64,000 nt of DNA from assembly GCA_937139335.1 (NCBI GenBank), contig CAKZPN010000046.1:1-64000 (forward strand), read 5' to 3'. The position numbers and the translations under genes were made by a program. Shown piece by piece: positions 44,430-51,597 of this stretch. Each line of letters opens with the position of its first letter. The first letter of the stretch is position 1. This stretch comes from an uncultured Roseicyclus sp. (lineage in GTDB: Bacteria; Pseudomonadota; Alphaproteobacteria; Rhodobacterales; Rhodobacteraceae). The notes under the pieces were generated by a model. It was not told the origin of the DNA. It saw nothing but the letters and a program-made list of their open reading frames with translations, and ran no database searches.

Positions 44430-44958
44430 AAGAAACGCCCCAGGCGCTGCGACCGGCTGGGCAAGCCCCTGATCTTGCGTTCCGGCTATCGCAGCCCGAG
44501 CACAACCGCGCCGTGGGCGGCGCCACCCGGTCGAAGCACCTCGACGGCGCGGCCTTCGACATCGCCATGGCGAACCACGACCCGGTGGCCTTCGAGGCCG
44601 CAGCGCGGGAGGTCGGGTTTCTCGGCTTCGGCTTCTATCCGCGCTCGGGGTTCATGCACGTTGACCTCGGCTCCGCGCGCCCGTGGGGCGAGCGGTTTCT
44701 GGTCCGGGCGACGGCATTTGCAGCCGAGACGCCGCCCGCGCGCGGGGTGCTGGCTGATAGCGCACCAAGAAGGGTGGTGGCGCGGCCGGAGTCGCCACGC
44801 CGGGCGCAGCCGGGGTCGAGATCGCGCAGAACGTCATGGCTGAGACCCGGACCGCCATCCTGCCGTTGGTGCCGTATCTCGATACGCTCCGCTAGGTGTT
44901 CATCGCCGTCGCGCTCGGGGGCATCGCAGTCACGATCTACGCGCGGCTCGACGATTGA
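44430..44958 (+). pseudogene. Decayed phage M15-type peptidase (endolysin)
   Basis: Reading the three plus frames in turn gives a D-Ala-D-Ala carboxypeptidase-like endolysin. CDRLGKPLILRSGYRSP is in one frame to about 44497. EHNRAVGGATRSKHLDGAAFDIAMANHD with the zinc ligands (H, D), FYPRSGFMHVDLG and RATAFAAETPPARGVLADS are in the next to about 44763. TKKGGGAAGVATPGAAGVEIAQNVMAETRTAILPLVPYLDTLR is in the third, followed by an in-frame TAG at 44893 and VFIAVALGGIAVTIYARLDD. Two single-base losses, a nonsense codon and a missing N-terminus mark it as dead, unless the changes are sequencing errors. Confidence 0.8.
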
Positions 44959-45230
44959 AAACGGGGGCGGCGGTGATCGGCACCTTGCTCGGCGCGATCG
45001 CCACGAGCCCGTGGATGCGGGCGGCGCTGCGCTACGGAGCCATCGCGCTGGCAATGCTCCTGTTCCTGCTTGAGCTTCGGCGGTCCGGCGAGCGCGCAGG
45101 CCGCCTCGCCGAGCGCCTTGAAACCACGGAGAAGGCCAATGACGTCCAACGCCAGATGCTGGAAGCGGCAGCTCGCCGCCCTCGCGATCGTAACGAGCTT
45201 GCTCAGCGGCTGCGCGACGGACGGTTCTGA
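44955..45230 (+). CDS. Rz-like inner-membrane spanin subunit
   Basis: The 91-aa protein has one N-terminal transmembrane segment (WMRAALRYGAIALAMLLFLLELRRSG) and a charged coiled-coil tail (GRLAERLETTEKANDVQRQMLEAAARRPRDRNELAQRLRDGRF), the layout of i-spanins that disrupt the outer envelope at lysis. The start is a TTG at 44955 overlapping the endolysin stop; a GTG at 44976 is an alternative. The Rz1-like lipoprotein gene begins inside it in another frame. Confidence 0.75.
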   Translation: MKTGAAVIGTLLGAIATSPWMRAALRYGAIALAMLLFLLELRRSGERAGRLAERLETTEKANDVQRQMLEAAARRPRDRNELAQRLRDGRF

Positions 45231-45390
45231 CGGCGGTGGGTTCTGGGCCTGTCCGCCCGTGGTCGAGTATGGCCGAGAGTTCCAGGCGCGGGCGGCTGAT
45301 GAGCTGATCCTGCCGCCGGATGACTCGGCCATTGCCGAAATGCTCTCCGACTGCAGTGTAATGCGGAATCAGGCGAAAGCCTGTCTCTGA
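45139..45390 (+). CDS. Rz1-like outer-membrane spanin lipoprotein
   Basis: The 83-aa product starts at an ATG inside the Rz-like gene, one frame over, and extends 160 nt beyond it. MTSNARCWKRQLAALAIVTSLLSGCATDG carries a lipobox (LLSGC), so it would be a lipoprotein. The mature part has ACPPVVEYGREFQARAADELILPPDDSAIAEML and three further Cys. The partly nested Rz/Rz1 arrangement is a hallmark of phage spanins, so the lysis end of the prophage is preserved although the endolysin is broken. Confidence 0.8.
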   Translation: MTSNARCWKRQLAALAIVTSLLSGCATDGSDGGGFWACPPVVEYGREFQARAADELILPPDDSAIAEMLSDCSVMRNQAKACL

Positions 45391-45505
45391 TCAAGACCTC
45401 GAATATGCGCTTGACCGCCCCGCGCTCGATGGAAGTGGCCTGCTTGGAGAAAACGTCGTTCGGCAGACGCCGTCCATCTCGCTCCGAGCGGATCGCAAGA
45501 TTCTT

Positions 45506-45536
45506 CTTGAAGCTCTAGTTGCTGTAGGGAGTATCC
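45506..45536 (+). promoter_or_regulatory. MerR-type promoter of the P-type ATPase gene
   Basis: TTGAAG (45506-45511), a 19-bp spacer carrying CTCTAG-TTG-CTGTAG, then TATCCG. The over-long spacer with a central dyad is typical of promoters activated by MerR-family metal sensors. Two matching sites lie at 55810-55840 and 56715-56745. Confidence 0.8.
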
Positions 45537-45568
45537 GTAACGGGCACTCAGAAATCCGAGGCCCGATC

Positions 45569-47938
45569 ATGTCGTCCAAGACTGCCCACAATCACGATCA
45601 CGACCACGACCACGCGCATCCGTCGGCGTCGGAAAGAACGAATGGCGCCTGCTGCGGTGGAACGGCTACCTGTGCGGATGTCGCTCCTGCCGCGTCCGGC
45701 CCCGTCACTGGGCGAAGCTTCCAGGTCAGCGGGCTGGATTGCGCCGAAGAGGTCTCGATCCTGAACAAGGTCGTCGGGCCGGCAGTCGGCGGGCAGGAGC
45801 ATCTGGCCTTCGACGTGATCAACGGGCGCATGACCGTCCTCGATACTGCGAAATCCATTCCGGACGACAGGATCGTCAAGCTGGTCGCGGGTACGGGCAT
45901 GAGTGCCAGGCCCTGGGACGCCGGCAACGCCGCCGCGGATCAGGCCGCACATCTCGCCCGCCAGAAGATTTTCACGGCGGCAAGTGGCGGCTTCTGGGCC
46001 GCTGGGTTCATTTATCACATCATCGAGACAGGGTTGGGTGGCGCGCTGGGACTGTTCTCGGGTCATGGCGAAGCGCCGATGCCGATGGCCGAGATCGGTC
46101 TCTTCGCGCTAGCGATCGTGTTCGGCGTCTGGCTGGTGGCGCCAAAGGCATGGTCGTCGGCCCGCAGGCTCTCACCCGACATGAACCTGTTGATGGTCGT
46201 GGCCGTGGCGGGCGCGATCGGGCTCGGGGAATTCTTCGAGGCCGCGACGGTCGCCTTCTTCTTCTCTCTCTCGCTCTATCTCGAAAGCTGGAGTGTCGGG
46301 CGCGCGCGAAACGCCGTCTCGGCGCTTCTCGATCTCGCACCGCCGACGGCACGGGTGATCCGGCCTGATGGGAGCGAGGCGACAGTGACCGCGGACCAGG
46401 TGGCTGTCGGAGACCACTTCGTCGTGCGCGGCGGCGACCGCATTCCGCTGGACGGCGAGGTGACCGAAGGGGTCGGCGCGGTCGATCAGGCGCCGATCAC
46501 GGGCGAAAGTGCGCTGGTGCCGAAGGAGCCGGGCGACGAGGTTTATGCCGGGACGATCAACGGAGAGGGCACGCTGACGGTGCGCGCCACCAAGGCGGCC
46601 TCGGATACGGTGCTGGCCAGGATCATCCGCATGGTCGGCGACGCCCATTCCCGCCGGGCCGAGGTCGAACAGTGGGTCGCGAAGTTCGCGCGCATCTACA
46701 CGCCCATCGTCATGGTGCTGGCAGTCGCGATCGCCCTTGTCCCGCCTCTCGTTCAGGGCGGAGCATGGGATTACTGGTTCTACAACGCTCTCGTCCTTCT
46801 CGTCATCGCGTGTCCCTGCGCGCTGGTGATCTCGACGCCGGTGTCCATCGTGGCGGCGCTGGCCTCGGCGGCGCGCGCGGGCGTCCTGATCAAGGGCGGC
46901 GCCTATGTCGAAGCGCCCAGCCGCACGACGGCGCTGGCGATGGACAAGACCGGCACCATCACGATGGGCGAGCCCGAGGTGGCAGCGATCCATCCTCTGA
47001 GCGGGACGTCCCGGTCGGATCTGCTTGCGCTTGCCGCTTCGCTGGAAGCGCGCTCGTCGCACCCCCTGGCGCGCGCCATCCTGGCGCGGGCCGAGGCAGA
47101 CGGAGTGCCGGTGGCCACCGCCGAGGATACGAGGACGGTGCCGGGTCGAGGGCTCGAGGGTCGCTCGGGCGGTCGCGCGATCTGGCTCGGCTCAGACCGT
47201 TATGCGATGGAAAAGGGGTTCGGCGCCGCCATTCCCGCCCAGTTGCGTGACCTAATCGAAGGCGCTGGAAGCACGCTGGTCGCCGTTGGCGACGATGCCG
47301 GACTTCGCGGGGTGCTCGAGCTGCGCGACCGCATTCGACCGGATGCCCGGGCCATCGTCGGCCAGCTCCATGCTCAGGGCGTGAAAACCATCGTCATGCT
47401 CACCGGTGACAACGAGCGCACCGCGCGCGCGGTAGCGGCCGAGGTCGGGATCGACGAGGTGCGGGCCGAGCTTCTCCCCGAGGACAAGGTGGCCGCCATC
47501 GAGGAACTGGTGGCGACCCATGATGTGGTCGCGATGATCGGCGACGGCGTCAACGATGCGCCGGCCATGGCGCGCGCGCATTATGGAATCGCCATGGGCG
47601 CGGTCGGTTCCGATGCGGCGATCGAGACGGCGGATATCGCGCTTATGACCGACGATCTTGCCAGGGTCCCGTGGCTGATCGGTCACTCGCGCCGGACGAT
47701 GACGATCATCCATCAGAACATCGGAATCTCACTGGCGACCAAGGCGCTGTTCGTCGGGCTGACCGCCTTTGGGATGGCTTCCATGTGGGGCGCCATTGCC
47801 GCCGATGTCGGCGTATCTCTGCTTGTGGTGGCCAACGCGCTTCGGCTCCTGAACGGACACGGTGCCGAGGCACCACCTCCGGGCGGTGAACCAGTCGGCG
47901 AGCAGGTGGCGAAGGGAGCACTGGCGCATGGTCATTGA
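45569..47938 (+). CDS. zntA: P1B-type heavy-metal ATPase, Zn/Cd/Pb type
   Basis: The 789-aa inner-membrane exporter has a His/Asp-rich N-terminus (HDHDHDHAH), then CCGG and an HMA-like domain with GLDCAEEV (one Cys and acidic residues in place of GMTCxxC, as in Zn/Cd/Pb pumps). It continues with TGES actuator residues, the metal-binding CPC (Cys415-Pro-Cys417) followed by ALVISTP, the phosphorylated Asp459 in DKTGTIT, the SSHPLA His, and GDGVNDAPAMA. CPC-ALVIS rather than CPC-ALGLA argues against a copper pump. A MerR-type promoter lies just upstream. Gene name by similarity of class. Confidence 0.9.
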   Translation: MSSKTAHNHDHDHDHAHPSASERTNGACCGGTATCADVAPAASGPVTGRSFQVSGLDCAEEVSILNKVVGPAVGGQEHLAFDVINGRMTVLDTAKSIPDDRIVKLVAGTGMSARPWDAGNAAADQAAHLARQKIFTAASGGFWAAGFIYHIIETGLGGALGLFSGHGEAPMPMAEIGLFALAIVFGVWLVAPKAWSSARRLSPDMNLLMVVAVAGAIGLGEFFEAATVAFFFSLSLYLESWSVGRARNAVSALLDLAPPTARVIRPDGSEATVTADQVAVGDHFVVRGGDRIPLDGEVTEGVGAVDQAPITGESALVPKEPGDEVYAGTINGEGTLTVRATKAASDTVLARIIRMVGDAHSRRAEVEQWVAKFARIYTPIVMVLAVAIALVPPLVQGGAWDYWFYNALVLLVIACPCALVISTPVSIVAALASAARAGVLIKGGAYVEAPSRTTALAMDKTGTITMGEPEVAAIHPLSGTSRSDLLALAASLEARSSHPLARAILARAEADGVPVATAEDTRTVPGRGLEGRSGGRAIWLGSDRYAMEKGFGAAIPAQLRDLIEGAGSTLVAVGDDAGLRGVLELRDRIRPDARAIVGQLHAQGVKTIVMLTGDNERTARAVAAEVGIDEVRAELLPEDKVAAIEELVATHDVVAMIGDGVNDAPAMARAHYGIAMGAVGSDAAIETADIALMTDDLARVPWLIGHSRRTMTIIHQNIGISLATKALFVGLTAFGMASMWGAIAADVGVSLLVVANALRLLNGHGAEAPPPGGEPVGEQVAKGALAHGH

Positions 47939-47988
47939 TCCGCCGTCTTCCGTAGAGTAGCGTCTGACATTAACCAGACCTCGCAAAA

Positions 47989-48516
47989 ATGGGGCGTCGA
48001 GCAGTGACAAATACCAGATTTCCACGACGGATCCTGCTGTTGGGCGGATTGGCCGCCTTCCTGTCAGGCTGCGCCAGCAAGTTCCGGTCGTACGACGGTC
48101 CCGAGGTGACCAGGCTGCGTATGTACAAGGCACAGCGGCTGCTGTTTCTCGATGGGAGGGCCGGTGTCTTGCAGACCTATCCGATCGGTTTGGGTTTCGC
48201 GCCCGAAGGCCACAAGCAGTTCGAGGGGGATGGCCGCACGCCGGAGGGCTCATACCTGATCGACCGGCGGAATCCCGACAGCCTGTTCCATCTTTCTATC
48301 GGCATTTCGTACCCGAATGAGGCCGATATCGCTTTCGCGGAGGCGCAGGGCCGATCTCCGGGAAAGGATATCTTCATCCACGGCGGTCCGCGGCGCGGCA
48401 TCGACCCGATGAATGTCCGAGACTGGACGGCAGGATGCATCGCCGTCACGGATCGCCAGATAGAAGAAATTTACGCCATGGTCAGAGACGGGACACAGAT
48501 CGACATCTATGCCTAG
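47989..48516 (+). CDS. L,D-transpeptidase (YkuD) lipoprotein
   Basis: The 175-aa protein has a lipobox (LAAFLSGC) near residue 23. The YkuD core is YKAQRLLFLDGRAGVLQTYPIGLGFAPEGHKQFEGDGRTPEGSYLID and the catalytic stretch IFIHGGPRRGIDPMNVRDWTAGCIAVTD (His, Gly, Cys). It would form 3-3 peptidoglycan crosslinks or attach proteins to the wall in the periplasm. It lies 50 bp after the ATPase on the same strand and may share its metal-induced transcript. A GTG at 48004 is an alternative start. Confidence 0.88.
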   Translation: MGRRAVTNTRFPRRILLLGGLAAFLSGCASKFRSYDGPEVTRLRMYKAQRLLFLDGRAGVLQTYPIGLGFAPEGHKQFEGDGRTPEGSYLIDRRNPDSLFHLSIGISYPNEADIAFAEAQGRSPGKDIFIHGGPRRGIDPMNVRDWTAGCIAVTDRQIEEIYAMVRDGTQIDIYA

Positions 48517-48642
48517 CCCAATCGGATGTCGGCATGCGATCGCCTCGGCCGTCGAGCCAAGCTGCGAAAATCCTAGGCTGAAAAGCCGCCATGTTAGGAC
48601 CGAGGATTGTGTGATCCGCGAAGTGTCGGCGAAATGACCGGA

Positions 48643-49137
48643 TCAGTCAGTGGTCGACTTCCAAATGGGAGTGCGGCCGGGCCAGAACAGAAGCACGACC
48701 ACGCCGCAGAAAATCGCTGCATCTGCGAGATTGAAGGCCGGCCAGTGCGCCTCGCCAATGTAGAAGTCGATAAAGTCCGTCACGCCGCCCAGCCTGAGCC
48801 TGTCCGCCACGTTCCCGACCGCGCCGCCAAGGATGAGCCCGTAGCCTGCTGCATCGCTTGACCGTTCCGTCCGGATGGCGAGAACCCCGATCCACGCGGT
48901 GATAACGAGAGCGAGCGCAACAAGCGTGGTTGGCGTCAACTCGCCCATCATGCCGAAGCTGACGCCGGGGTTGCGATGAAGGACGAGGTTGAAGCCCGGG
49001 AAAACACTCAGACCGCCGGACAGCGTGTCGGAATTGGCAACCGCCATCGCTTTCGTCCCCTGATCGAGCGCGAATGCGGCCATGGCGGCGCAACATGCAA
49101 AAGTGGCGGTAGAGCCGGGACGTTGCATGGCCGTCAC
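48643..49137 (-). CDS. lspA: Signal peptidase II (prolipoprotein peptidase), metal-island copy
   Basis: The 164-aa integral membrane protein has four hydrophobic segments. Conserved Asp motifs are DQGTKAMAV near the N-terminus, GAVGNVADRLRLGGVTDFID and WPAFNLADAAI, the last two with the catalytic aspartates. The start is a GTG overlapping the ZIP-gene stop (GTGA); the ATG three codons later is an alternative. LspA-like genes next to P-type ATPases are known from lead resistance (pbrC and pbrBC of Cupriavidus), so this copy probably serves metal resistance rather than housekeeping lipoprotein maturation. Confidence 0.88.
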   Translation of the reverse strand: MTAMQRPGSTATFACCAAMAAFALDQGTKAMAVANSDTLSGGLSVFPGFNLVLHRNPGVSFGMMGELTPTTLVALALVITAWIGVLAIRTERSSDAAGYGLILGGAVGNVADRLRLGGVTDFIDFYIGEAHWPAFNLADAAIFCGVVVLLFWPGRTPIWKSTTD

Positions 49138-49916
49138 CCCAACCAGACATCAAGGAACAGCATCAGGACGAGGCCGATGGCGAGGCCAAGCGTTGCGCGG
49201 TTCTGGTGTCCGCTGCGATGCGTCTCGGGAATGATCTCGTGGCTTATGACGTAGAGCATCGCGCCGGCTGCGAAGGCGAGGCCCCACGGCAGGAGCGGCT
49301 GGGACAAGGTTATGATCCCGGCACCGAGAAGGCCGCCAATGGGTTCCACCAGACCGGTAAGCGCAGCAATGCCCCAGGCGCGAACCCTGGGATAGCCCTC
49401 GCCGAGGAGGGAGACGGCCACCGCCAGCCCTTCGGGCGCGTTCTGTAGGCCGATCCCGATAGCCAGCGGCAGGCCGCCTTCCACGCCACCCGACCCGAAC
49501 CCGACACCTACGGCGAGTCCCTCGGGGAAATTGTGGATCGTGATCGCGATGATGAAGAGCCAGACGCGCCTGAGCGACTCGGCCTCCGGCCCCTCGCGCC
49601 CTGTCTTGAAGTGCTCGTGCGGCAGTTTTTCGTTCATCAACGCCACTGCACCCATGCCCAGAAGAATTGCGACACAGACGATCGCGGCTGGCGCTGCTGC
49701 GTTTGCGTATCTGATCTCCGCAGCGTCAAGCGCTGGAATGATGAGTGAAAAGAATGACGCCGCCAGCATCACCCCAGCGGCAAAGCCCAAGGAAAGATCC
49801 CGTGTCGCGCGCGAAGGCACGCGCCCGAACAAAATCGGTATGGCCCCGATGGCCGTCAGCGATCCGGCGGCCAGACTGCCCAGAAAGCCGAGCGCGATTG
49901 GTGAGAGGTCCGTCAC
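49134..49916 (-). CDS. ZIP-family divalent metal transporter
   Basis: The 260-aa membrane protein has about eight hydrophobic segments. The ZIP signatures are HNFPEGLAVGVGFGSG and QNAPEGLAVAVSLLGEG, which carry the metal-binding His/Glu/Asn, with a short His-bearing loop (EKLPHEHFKTG). It resembles the GufA/ZupT branch, which usually imports Zn or other divalent cations, although direction in resistance islands is not certain. Translation starts with GTG after AGGA. A Fur-family-like palindrome lies 41-57 nt upstream. lspA is coupled downstream. Confidence 0.88.
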   Translation of the reverse strand: MTDLSPIALGFLGSLAAGSLTAIGAIPILFGRVPSRATRDLSLGFAAGVMLAASFFSLIIPALDAAEIRYANAAAPAAIVCVAILLGMGAVALMNEKLPHEHFKTGREGPEAESLRRVWLFIIAITIHNFPEGLAVGVGFGSGGVEGGLPLAIGIGLQNAPEGLAVAVSLLGEGYPRVRAWGIAALTGLVEPIGGLLGAGIITLSQPLLPWGLAFAAGAMLYVISHEIIPETHRSGHQNRATLGLAIGLVLMLFLDVWLG

Positions 49917-49956
49917 AACAGGTTCCTACCCGCATCTATGACATGAGAGACCATAG

Positions 49957-49973
49957 TTGCGAATGATTTGCAA
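49957..49973. promoter_or_regulatory. Fur-family-like operator upstream of the ZIP gene
   Basis: TTGCGAAT-G-ATTTGCAA is a 17-bp palindrome with one mismatched pair, matching the TGCNAATNATTTGCA shape of alphaproteobacterial Fur/Mur boxes. It lies between the divergent ZIP and L,D-transpeptidase genes, nearer the ZIP gene. Confidence 0.65.
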
Positions 49974-50112
49974 CTACACTGGGGGTTCTAATGGGATCAA
50001 ACTGGAAATTGCTGAGCGGCCTCACAGTCTCGTGTTCATGCTGACCGCCCCGGTTCTTTCCTCTGCGCAGCAAATTTGACAGAGTATCAACCGAAACGAG
50101 GATTGAGATTTC

Positions 50113-50772
50113 ATGCTGACCAGACGACATTTCATCGCAACGACCGCCGCAATGTTCTCTGGCCCGGTCTTTGCCAGCTCCTGGCCGACCGAAGACCAGA
50201 AGGCTGCGTGGGACGCGCAGGTGACGCCGCCGGGATACGATCCGGCCACGACGAACCCGTGGGGTCTGCATCCGCGTCTGCTGCCGCAGCGGGTCGAGGC
50301 CCGGGTCGGACTCGTTCCGGGGGACATCCACGTCGATGCGACCGCGCGCTACCTCTATCATATCGAGGAAGGCGGAACGGCCATGCGCTATGGTGTGGCC
50401 ATCGGTCGGGGTGGCCTCTACGAGCCTGGCACCTACTCGATCCGCCGCAAGGTGGAGTGGCCGCACTGGACGCCGACGCAGACGATGATCGAGCGGGAGC
50501 CTGAGGCTTATGCGCAATATGCCGACGGGATGGAGCCCGGTCCCCAGAACGCACTGGGATCCCGCGCGCTCTATCTATATGTCGGCGACCGGGACACCTA
50601 CCTCCGGATCCACGGCACGCCGTACCCCCGCTCGATCGGAAGTCGGGCCAGTTCGGGGTGCGTGCGCATGGTCATGGCCCATATCAACGACCTCTACGAG
50701 CAGGTGGACACAGGGGTGACCGCTTACCTCTATCCGGCTGCGGGCGACGGACCTGTCACGGCGCACAGCTGA
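50113..50772 (+). CDS. L,D-transpeptidase (YkuD), second copy
   Basis: The 219-aa protein has a twin-Arg start (MLTRRHFIATTAAMFSGPVFA) consistent with a Tat or Sec signal. The YkuD domain shows YLYHIEEGGTAMRYGVAIGRGG then LYEPGTYSIRRKVEWPHWTPT, and the active site HGTPYPRSIGSRASSGCVRMVMAHINDLY (His, Ser, Cys). It differs clearly from the lipoprotein copy at 47989, so they are not a recent duplication. It is transcribed away from the ZIP gene. Confidence 0.9.
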   Translation: MLTRRHFIATTAAMFSGPVFASSWPTEDQKAAWDAQVTPPGYDPATTNPWGLHPRLLPQRVEARVGLVPGDIHVDATARYLYHIEEGGTAMRYGVAIGRGGLYEPGTYSIRRKVEWPHWTPTQTMIEREPEAYAQYADGMEPGPQNALGSRALYLYVGDRDTYLRIHGTPYPRSIGSRASSGCVRMVMAHINDLYEQVDTGVTAYLYPAAGDGPVTAHS

Positions 50773-50838
50773 CAGCTTTGCGATCCCGGGGAAGACAGCT
50801 TTCTTCAGCAAGGGTGCCGAGGCAAGCAGGTGTAGACA

Positions 50839-51135
50839 TCACGTCTCGGCCACGCGCTGCGTGCAGATCGGTCGGCCGTCCACGGCCTGGAGCGGAAGCA
50901 GTGTCGTCTCGATGGGTCCAACATGGCGGTAATAGTAACAACCGTCCTCGGGTCGCAACCGGACCGACTGCAGATCCTGGTAGGGCGCCGCCATGGCGCT
51001 CAGCTGGGTCATGACGTCTGTCGAAACGGTCGTTTCGGAGTCAGCAGTCTCGGTGACGGGGACGGCGCAAGCGCCGAGAACCAACAGGCTTGCGCCCAAA
51101 ATAAGCGTCTGGCCAGTCATGCGCGATCGGATCAT
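50839..51135 (-). CDS. Small lipoprotein at the end of the copper/disulphide operon
   Basis: The 98-aa product starts MIRSRMTGQTLILGASLLVLGACAVP, with a lipobox LGAC. The mature part is acidic then reads YYYRHVGPIETTLLPLQAVDGRPICTQ, with two Cys that could form a disulphide. It starts 3 nt after the DUF411 gene, so it is the last gene of the minus-strand operon. Function unknown. Confidence 0.7.
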   Translation of the reverse strand: MIRSRMTGQTLILGASLLVLGACAVPVTETADSETTVSTDVMTQLSAMAAPYQDLQSVRLRPEDGCYYYRHVGPIETTLLPLQAVDGRPICTQRVAET

Positions 51136-51138
51136 GGT

Positions 51139-51594
51139 TCAATTCCCTTCATAGCTGGCGAAGACTTCCGTCGAGCCGTCGTTTCGGATGAGAAAGACGT
51201 CGTAGGCTTCCCGCCATCTGCCTTGATCCATGCCGGGCGACCCGAGCGGCATCTCGGGCACCGCAAGGCCCACCGCGTCCGGACGCTCCGCCAGCAATCG
51301 CCGGATGTCCGACGCGGGCACGTGCCCCTCGATCACGTAGCCGTCGACGAGCGCTGTGTGGCAGGAGACCATCCGCGGCGGCACGCCATTGTCGAGCTTG
51401 AAGCGCACCAGAAGTCCCGCGAACATGTCCTGCCCGGTCGGCGCGAAACCGTTTTCTTCCAGGTGCTCCATCCAGGCGAGGCAACACCCGCAACCGTTGG
51501 TCTTTCGGACCTCGATGGGCGTGGCTTGCGCCAGTGCTTGTGCGGCCGGGAGGAGCAAGAGGGCGAATGCCCAGGTCGCAAGGGATCGTTTCAT
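51139..51594 (-). CDS. DUF411 periplasmic metal-related protein
   Basis: The 151-aa protein has a signal peptide ending ALAQA. Then comes the DUF411 pattern: KTNGCGCCLAWMEHLEENGF with the CGCC motif, MVSCHTALVDGYVIEGHVPASDIRRLL (Cys-His) and GLAVPEMPLGSPGMD with Met residues, all likely metal ligands. DUF411 proteins are associated with copper and other metal-resistance operons. It lies 3 nt after the M23 peptidase gene, in the SCO/PCuAC operon. Confidence 0.9.
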   Translation of the reverse strand: MKRSLATWAFALLLLPAAQALAQATPIEVRKTNGCGCCLAWMEHLEENGFAPTGQDMFAGLLVRFKLDNGVPPRMVSCHTALVDGYVIEGHVPASDIRRLLAERPDAVGLAVPEMPLGSPGMDQGRWREAYDVFLIRNDGSTEVFASYEGN

Positions 51595-51597
51595 GGA

